The notes below the pieces were generated by a model. The model made no database searches. It saw only the letters and a list, made by a program, of their open reading frames with translations, and was not told the DNA's origin. From contig NZ_CP124681.1 in the NCBI RefSeq assembly GCF_029961765.1, forward strand, positions 1,798,001 to 1,862,000: a stretch of 64,000 bases of DNA, in the 5' to 3' direction. The stretch is from Nocardioides sp. QY071 (GTDB lineage: Bacteria; Actinomycetota; Actinomycetes; Propionibacteriales; Nocardioidaceae). A program made the translations under genes and the position numbers. Numbering within the stretch: position 1 is the stretch's first letter; every line of letters begins with the position of its first letter. Shown here one piece after another: positions 57,752 to 64,000 of this stretch.

Positions 57752-58969
57752 GTGGCGGGCTACACGTGCATCGACTTCGAGACGACGGGGTTGTTCCCCG
57801 CCCGTCACGACCGGGTCGTCGAGGTCGGTGTCGTGTTCCTGACCGAGGACGGGGAGGTCGAGGGCGAGTGGTCGACCCTCGTCAACCCCAACCGCGACGT
57901 CGGGCCGACCGGCATCCACGGCATCGCGGCGCGTGACGTGCTGGGCGCGCCGACCTTCGCCGAGCTCACACCGGCACTTCTGCAGTCGGTCGCCGGCCGG
58001 ACGGTCGTGGCACACAACGCACGCTTCGACGTGCGCTTCCTGCGAGCGGAGCTGTCCCGGGCCGGGTACGCGTGGGCCGGTCCCGACATCCCGGCGCTGT
58101 GCACGATGGAGTTGGCCGGTCGGTACGTGCGCAGCACGTCGCGGAAGCTCGGCGATTGCTGCCGTGCCGCCCACCTCCAGCAGTCCGGCGCGCATGAGGC
58201 GCTGGCGGACGCCCGGGCGGTGGCTGCGCTGCTCGGGCACATCATCACGACCACCTGGACACCGCCGCCGTGGACCTCGACGGCGGCCGAGGCCGCGGCG
58301 TACGCATGGCCGGTCTGCGATCTGCCCGTCGACGTGCGGCTGGTCGACCGGGTCACCCGGGCGCCCGAGCGGGAGGAGTTCTGGCTCGATCGGATCGTGG
58401 CCGGCATGCCTCGGCATGCCGAAGTGGCGGTCGACGCGTACCTGGCCGTCCTCGAGTCCGCGCTCCTCGACCGGTACCTGTCGGCGCACGAGGAGGACGC
58501 CCTCGTCGAGACCGCGGCCGTGCTGGGTCTTGACCGCGATCGGCTCGATACCGTCCACCGCGACTACCTGCTGTCGATGGCGCATGTCGCGTGGGATGAC
58601 GGTGTCCTCACGAAGGCAGAACTGAATGACCTCGAGGAGGTTGCGGGGCTCTTGGGACTCGGCAGGGACGACGTCGCCCTCTCTCTCGATGCCGCGAAGG
58701 CGGCGGTCTCTCGCCCGGTGGCCGCCGGCTTCCGGCTCGACAGGGGAGACGAGGTCTGCCTGACCGGCCAGATGAGCCAGCCTCGGGAAGTGCTCGAGGC
58801 GCTTCTGGACGAGCGTGGTCTGCGGCCCGGCGGGCTCACGAAGCGGACCCGGCTGCTGGTCGCCGCAGACCCGGACTCGCTGAGCGGCAAGGCGAAGAAG
58901 GCGCGTGAGTACGGCATCCCGATCGTCAACGAGGCCGCGCTGCTCGGCTTGCTCCTGTCGATGACCTGA
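57752..58969 (+). CDS. DnaQ-like exonuclease with TerB-like and BRCT domains
   Basis: A 405-residue protein in three parts. Residues 1-175 are a DEDD 3'-5' exonuclease: CIDFETTGLFP (DxE), VVAHNARFDVRFL and SGAHEALADARAVAALL (HxAxxD). Residues about 225-325 are alpha-helical and look TerB-like (DAYLAVLESALLDRYLSAHEEDALVETAAVLG, then HVAWDDGVLTKAELNDLEEVAGLLG). Residues about 330-405 resemble BRCT (VCLTGQMSQPREVLEALLDERG, KKAREYGIPIVNEAALLGLLL). The combination suggests nuclease action in DNA repair or stress response. GAGGAGGG precedes GTG 57752. Not polC-type; role not known. Confidence 0.8.
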   Translation: MAGYTCIDFETTGLFPARHDRVVEVGVVFLTEDGEVEGEWSTLVNPNRDVGPTGIHGIAARDVLGAPTFAELTPALLQSVAGRTVVAHNARFDVRFLRAELSRAGYAWAGPDIPALCTMELAGRYVRSTSRKLGDCCRAAHLQQSGAHEALADARAVAALLGHIITTTWTPPPWTSTAAEAAAYAWPVCDLPVDVRLVDRVTRAPEREEFWLDRIVAGMPRHAEVAVDAYLAVLESALLDRYLSAHEEDALVETAAVLGLDRDRLDTVHRDYLLSMAHVAWDDGVLTKAELNDLEEVAGLLGLGRDDVALSLDAAKAAVSRPVAAGFRLDRGDEVCLTGQMSQPREVLEALLDERGLRPGGLTKRTRLLVAADPDSLSGKAKKAREYGIPIVNEAALLGLLLSMT

Positions 58970-59016
58970 TCACCTCGGCACCGGGCGATCGTCTCGTCGT
59001 CAGCATCCGCTGGCCC

Positions 59017-59022
59017 TAGGCT
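59017..59022 (+). promoter_or_regulatory. -10 box of a leaderless promoter for the FAD oxidoreductase
   Basis: TAGGCT ends 7 nt before the GTG at 59030. Confidence 0.45.
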
Positions 59023-59029
59023 CGCCCGC

Positions 59030-60418
59030 GTGACGGGAGCGACGGGCGCACGGACGACGGGTGGCGTCTCCTACTGGTGGGCCGACCTCGGCATCCCAGA
59101 GCCGCAGGACCCCTTGGCCGGCGACGTCGAGGCCGACGTCGTGATCGTCGGTGCGGGCTACACCGGGCTGTGGACGGCGTACTACCTCGCCGGGCTGCGG
59201 CCCGACCTCGACGTGCGGGTCGTCGAGCAGCGGTTCGCCGGGTACGGCGCGTCGGGGCGCAACGGCGGGTGGCTCTCGGCGTCGGTGACCGGCGGGCTCG
59301 ACGGCTATGCGCGCACCCACCCGCGCGCCGACGTCGCCCGCTTCCAGCTCGCCATGAACGACGCGGTCGAGGAGGTGATCGCGGTCGCGGAGCGGCACGG
59401 CATCGACGCTGAGGTACGGCGGGGCGGGACCCTCCTGGTCGCCCGCAACGCCGCGCAGGCGGGCCGTGCCCGCGAAGCGGCCCGGACCGCGGAGCGGTGG
59501 CCGGAGACCGGGGCCCGGCTGTTGGGCGCGGACGAGGCGGACCGGCGGATCCGGGTCGCCGGGACGCGAGCCGCGATCTGGGAGCCGCACTGCGCGCGGA
59601 TCAACCCGGCCCGGCTGGTGCAGGGCCTGGCCCGGGTCGTGCGCGAACGGGGGGTGCGGATCCACGAGGGCACGACGGTCCGCGCGATCGCCACGGGGCG
59701 GGTGGAGACCGACCGCGGGACGGTCCGGGCGCGTCACGTCATCCGTGCCACCGAGGGCTTCACCGCCGGCCTGGCGGGGGAGCGGCGTACCTGGGTGCCG
59801 ATGAACTCCTCGATGATCGTCACCGACCCGCTGCCTCCGCAGGCCTGGGCGGAGATCGGGTGGGCGCACCACGACACCCTCGAGGACTTCGCCCACGTCT
59901 ACTCCTACGCGCAGCGCACCCCGGACGGGCGGATCGCGATCGGCGGGCGCGGCAACCCCTACCGCTTCGGCTCGCGCACCGACCTCGACGGCGACATCCC
60001 CGACCGCACCGTGCAGCACCTGCGAGCGGTGCTCTGCTCCTGGTTCCCCCAGGTCGGGGAGGTCGGGATCACCCACGCGTGGAGCGGTGTCCTGGGCGTG
60101 CCGCGCAACTGGCGCGCCACGGTCGGGTACGACGCCGCGAGCGGCCGGGGCTGGGCCGGCGGGTACGTCGGCACCGGGGTGACCGCGACCAACCTGGCCG
60201 GACGCACACTGGCCGACCTGGTCGCGGGCGAGCGGACCGAGCGAACCACCCTGCCGTGGGCCGACCAGCGGGCCCGGTCCTGGGAGCCGGAGCCGTTGCG
60301 CTGGCTCGGGATCCACGGCCTCTACCGCGCGTACGGGCTGGCCGACCGGCTGGAGGCGCGCGGCGGGCGTCGTACGTCGTGGGTCGCGACACTCGCCGAT
60401 CGGGTCAGCGGTCGGTAG
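59030..60418 (+). CDS. FAD-dependent oxidoreductase (DAO family)
   Basis: A 462-residue flavoprotein: N-terminal Rossmann GxGxxG in ADVVIVGAGYTGLWTAYYLAG (about residues 33-53), GYGASGRNGGWLSAS and the C-terminal FAD region GRGWAGGYVGTGVTATNLAGRTLADLV. Such enzymes oxidise amines or amino acids such as gamma-glutamylputrescine. Substrate not assignable. The stop overlaps the convergent acyltransferase by 14 nt, with no terminator between. Confidence 0.85.
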   Translation: MTGATGARTTGGVSYWWADLGIPEPQDPLAGDVEADVVIVGAGYTGLWTAYYLAGLRPDLDVRVVEQRFAGYGASGRNGGWLSASVTGGLDGYARTHPRADVARFQLAMNDAVEEVIAVAERHGIDAEVRRGGTLLVARNAAQAGRAREAARTAERWPETGARLLGADEADRRIRVAGTRAAIWEPHCARINPARLVQGLARVVRERGVRIHEGTTVRAIATGRVETDRGTVRARHVIRATEGFTAGLAGERRTWVPMNSSMIVTDPLPPQAWAEIGWAHHDTLEDFAHVYSYAQRTPDGRIAIGGRGNPYRFGSRTDLDGDIPDRTVQHLRAVLCSWFPQVGEVGITHAWSGVLGVPRNWRATVGYDAASGRGWAGGYVGTGVTATNLAGRTLADLVAGERTERTTLPWADQRARSWEPEPLRWLGIHGLYRAYGLADRLEARGGRRTSWVATLADRVSGR

Positions 60419-61001
60419 GAGGCTCCGCGGTCTCCTCGCGCAGCCGCGGCTCGGTGCGCAGCTCGGGCTTGATGCCCTGCTTGTCGGCGTAGAACGCGCG
60501 GACCAGGTCCATGTCGGCGGCGACGTCGCCGGAGGGGTGGAAGCTCGGTCCCATCCCGAGTGTACGGGTCGGGCCGTCGACGAAGCCGAGGGTGACCGGC
60601 AGCCCGGTCTGCTCGGAGATCCGGTAGAAGCCCGGCTTCCAGAACTCGCCCTTGCTGCGGGTGCCCTCCGGTGCGATCACGAGCTGGAAGGCGTCGTCCT
60701 CCTCGGCGGCCTTCAGCAGCGCCCGGACGGTGGCGCCCGGGCTGGAGCGGTCCAGCGGGATCCCACCGGTGCGCCGCAGCACCCAGCCGACCGGCCCGTC
60801 GAAGTAGTGCGCGGCGACGAGCACCCGCGGCCGGGCGCCGTTGGCCCACGCGATCATCAGCATGGCGACCCAGTCCCACTGGGAGGTGTGCGGTGCGCCG
60901 ACCAGGATCCCCGCCTCGGGGACGTCGCCGACCAGTCGCCACCGCGTCACCTTGAGCGCGCCACGGGCGATCGAGCGGCGGACCCGCATCCTGTGTGCCA
61001 T
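60405..61001 (-). CDS. 1-acylglycerol-3-phosphate acyltransferase-type protein (PlsC-like)
   Basis: A 198-residue PlsC-family acyltransferase: GILVGAPHTSQWDWVAMLM (variant of NHxxxxD: HTSQWD), RRTGGIPLDRSS and VIAPEGTRSKGEFWKPGFYRI (the EGTR motif). It transfers acyl groups to glycerol-phosphate-type acceptors and is short compared with plsC (no transmembrane N-terminus). TACCGT (61008-61013, minus strand) lies 6 nt before the ATG. Confidence 0.82.
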   Translation of the reverse strand: MAHRMRVRRSIARGALKVTRWRLVGDVPEAGILVGAPHTSQWDWVAMLMIAWANGARPRVLVAAHYFDGPVGWVLRRTGGIPLDRSSPGATVRALLKAAEEDDAFQLVIAPEGTRSKGEFWKPGFYRISEQTGLPVTLGFVDGPTRTLGMGPSFHPSGDVAADMDLVRAFYADKQGIKPELRTEPRLREETAEPPTDR

Positions 61002-61054
61002 GGCGCGACGGTAGCGCGTGGTGCGCGCGGTGTGACGTCCGCCATGATCGGTGG

Positions 61055-61082
61055 ACCTCAAGCGCTGTTGAGGTTCTAGCGT
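61055..61082 (+). promoter_or_regulatory. Promoter with operator-like palindrome before the flavin reductase
   Basis: ACCTCAA (61055-61061) and TTGAGGT (61068-61074) are perfect inverted arms around GCGCTG, directly upstream of the -10 TAGCGT (61077-61082), which ends 7 nt before the GTG at 61090. A repressor bound here would block polymerase. No regulator gene is adjacent. Confidence 0.5.
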
Positions 61083-61089
61083 TTCATCC

Positions 61090-61605
61090 GTGAACGGATC
61101 CCTCGCAGACCAGCTCAAGGCCGGCTTCCGCCGTCATGCCGCCGGTGTGGCGCTCGTCGTGGGGGAGACCCCGGTCGGGCCGGTCGGCGCCACCGTGTCG
61201 AGTCTCGCCTCGGTCAGTGTCGAGCCGCCGCTGCTGTCCTTCTCGCTGGCGCGGGCGAGCAGCGTGGGGCCGCAGCTCGTCGGCTGCGACGCGCTCTCGG
61301 TGTTCGTGCTGGCGGCGACGCAAGCCGACCTCGCCGCGACGTACGCCGATCGGGAGGCCGAGCGCTTCACCGCCGCCCAGGGCTGGGTCCGCGACGACGG
61401 GCGGCTGGTGCTGCCCGACGCGGTCGCGACCTTCCGCGGGCGCCCCGCTCACGTCATCCCCGCGGGTGGGTCCGGGTTGGTACTGCTCGAGGTCGAGCGT
61501 GTCGAGCTCGGGCCGGCGACCGCCCCGCTGGTGCACCACGACCGTGCCTACTGGGCGCCCGGCGCAGTCCCGCGCCCGCGCGCGCTGCGGGTCGCGGAGG
61601 GCTGA
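61090..61605 (+). CDS. Flavin reductase family protein
   Basis: A 171-residue FMN-binding split-barrel flavin reductase: RRHAAGVALVVGETPVGPVGATVSSLASVSVEPPLLSFSLARASS and the C-terminal LVHHDRAYW. It supplies reduced flavin to a two-component monooxygenase. HsaB is of this type, so it could serve the HsaA-like enzyme at 19-1185, but the 60-kb distance makes this only a suggestion. GTG 61090 with its own controlled promoter. Confidence 0.8.
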   Translation: MNGSLADQLKAGFRRHAAGVALVVGETPVGPVGATVSSLASVSVEPPLLSFSLARASSVGPQLVGCDALSVFVLAATQADLAATYADREAERFTAAQGWVRDDGRLVLPDAVATFRGRPAHVIPAGGSGLVLLEVERVELGPATAPLVHHDRAYWAPGAVPRPRALRVAEG

Positions 61606-61621
61606 GGCCGACGACGCCAGC

Positions 61622-61657
61622 GCACGACCGACTCCCTCGGACGGGAGTCGGTCGTGC
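61622..61657. terminator. Bidirectional hairpin terminator
   Basis: GCACGACCGACTCCC pairs perfectly over 15 bp with GGGAGTCGGTCGTGC, 6-nt loop, followed by TCCTTT. It lies between the convergent flavin reductase and the small membrane gene. Confidence 0.8.
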
Positions 61658-61675
61658 TCCTTTGTCGGGAGGTGG

Positions 61676-61912
61676 TCAGCGCTCGCTGGGGTCGCGGTAC
61701 TCGGGGTCGACGTGCAGTCGCTCGCGGCCTGGTCCGGTCCTACCCGACGGCGGCGTGGGGTCGGCCGGGTTCGCGGGCTGGTCGAAGCGGTCCGTGTCGT
61801 GGGCGACCCGCTCGTTGCGCCGGCGGTCGGCGACGAAGGCCCAGATCATGCCTCCGACGATGAACGCGGCGACGACGACGCCCAGGATGAGCCAGGCAGG
61901 TGAGATGTCCAT
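61676..61912 (-). CDS. Small single-helix membrane protein (78 residues)
   Basis: The protein starts MDISPAWLILGVVVAAFIVGGMIWAFVADRRRNERV, giving one N-terminal transmembrane helix followed by a charged, proline-rich tail (PANPADPTPPSGRTGPGRERLH). ATG 61912. Divergent from furA. No family recognised. The shared 90-bp gap carries the fur promoter. Confidence 0.65.
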   Translation of the reverse strand: MDISPAWLILGVVVAAFIVGGMIWAFVADRRRNERVAHDTDRFDQPANPADPTPPSGRTGPGRERLHVDPEYRDPSER

Positions 61913-61967
61913 GGCGGGGCGGTACCCCGGCGGTCCGGCTGCAGTCCGGACACACCCACGCGAAATC

Positions 61968-61996
61968 TTGACTCGTTCAAGAAAAGTGGCATGCTG
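61968..61996 (+). promoter_or_regulatory. furA-katG promoter
   Basis: TTGACT (61968-61973) is followed by CATGCT (61990-61995) at 16 bp, or ATGCTG at 17 bp; the ATG at 62003 then falls at the expected start, giving a leaderless mRNA. CTTGA-N5-TCAAG at 61967-61981 is an inverted repeat that overlaps the -35 and could bind the Fur-type repressor. Confidence 0.55.
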
Positions 61997-62002
61997 GGTC
62001 CC

Positions 62003-62428
62003 ATGACGGCGCCCGACTTCCAGCAACAGCTGCGGGACGTCGAGCTCCGGGTCACCCGACCGCGGCTCGCGGTCCTCGAGGCGGTGCACCAGCACCCCCA
62101 CGCGGACACCGAGTCCATCATCTCCGCGGCGCGCGCGCTGCTGCCGGAGGTGTCCCACCAGGCGGTGTACGACTCGTTGCACACGCTGACCCACGCCGGA
62201 CTGGTGCGCAGCATCAAGCCCGCCGGGTCGGTCGCGCGCTACGAGACCCGCACCGGCGACAACCATCACCACGTCGTGTGCCGGACCTGCGGGTCCATCG
62301 CCGACGTGGACTGCGCGGTCGGCCACGTGCCGTGCCTGACCGCGTCCGACTCCCACGGGTTCGTCATCGACGAGGCCGAGGTCATCTATTGGGGCCTCTG
62401 CCCCGACTGCACATCCCGCCCCCAGTAG
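62003..62428 (+). CDS. furA: Fur-family peroxide-sensing repressor (FurA/PerR-like)
   Basis: A 141-residue Fur protein: HTH in RVTRPRLAVLEAVHQHPHADTESI and VSHQAVYDSLHTLTHAGLVR, metal-binding NHHHVVCRTCGSIADVDC and a C-terminal CPDC zinc site. Linked to katG with 18 nt between stop and start, as in mycobacterial furA-katG and Streptomyces furS/catC operons, where the repressor senses peroxide or iron and controls katG. ATG 62003 (MTAPDF) rather than 61991. Confidence 0.9.
   Translation: MTAPDFQQQLRDVELRVTRPRLAVLEAVHQHPHADTESIISAARALLPEVSHQAVYDSLHTLTHAGLVRSIKPAGSVARYETRTGDNHHHVVCRTCGSIADVDCAVGHVPCLTASDSHGFVIDEAEVIYWGLCPDCTSRPQ

Positions 62429-64000
<1,572 letters not shown>

Overview
This is a contiguous piece of chromosome from a very GC-rich actinobacterium. 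Gene content and codon use suggest the Nocardioides/Nocardioidaceae group. Supporting signs are strong G/C third-position bias, many GTG starts, chains of 4-bp ATGA/GTGA start-stop overlaps, actinobacterial gene sets (GlgE pathway, furA-katG, nadD-rsfS-phosphoglycerate mutase-like) and many leaderless-type promoters. The taxon is an inference; no rRNA is present.

Region 1 (1-24,000) is a steroid/isoprenoid-type acyl-CoA catabolic region. A HsaA-like flavin monooxygenase faces an NTF2-fold protein and an SDR. A KstR2-like TetR repressor diverges from a long, tightly packed operon (3,363 to about 16,751). Between them lies a perfect AnCAAGnnCTTGnT palindrome. The operon encodes two MaoC-type hotdog proteins, a DUF35 Zn-ribbon/OB protein, an Ltp2-like retro-aldolase, SDRs, two thiolases, a double-length acyl-CoA dehydrogenase, a pair of adjacent acyl-CoA dehydrogenases, a thioesterase and a CoA ligase. 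The order and types mirror the mycobacterial igr operon (fadE28-fadE29-chsH2-chsH1-ltp2), but ChsH2 is split into two overlapping genes. Two family-5 solute-binding lipoproteins, an MFS exporter with an apparent frameshift and a second CoA ligase follow.

Region 2 (24,000-47,700) holds a LysR regulator, an EamA transporter, a Nudix protein and the alpha-glucan/trehalose genes glgB, pep2, treS, glgE, glgP and glgX, with moeA among them. glgB is separated from pep2 by about 6 kb of accessory genes: a Bcr/CflA-type MFS, an intact ISL3-family IS with an 8-bp target duplication, a PPOX-fold protein, a sigma factor fused in frame to its downstream gene, and an amidase. Together the glucan genes can make maltose-1-phosphate from trehalose, polymerise and branch it (TreS, Pep2, GlgE, GlgB) and break the glucan down (GlgP, GlgX).

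Region 3 (47,700-64,000) is mostly housekeeping: enoyl-CoA hydratase, etfBA (electron acceptor for the acyl-CoA dehydrogenases), a secreted PLD-fold protein, proA, a CDP-alcohol phosphotransferase, nadD-rsfS-phosphatase, tRNA-Ala(GGC), a DnaQ/TerB/BRCT-type exonuclease, an FAD oxidoreductase, an acyltransferase, a flavin reductase and furA-katG. katG is cut by the window end.

Recurring non-coding themes are long near-perfect hairpins between genes, a dispersed REP-like palindrome, and TANNNT boxes placed 6-7 nt before start codons.
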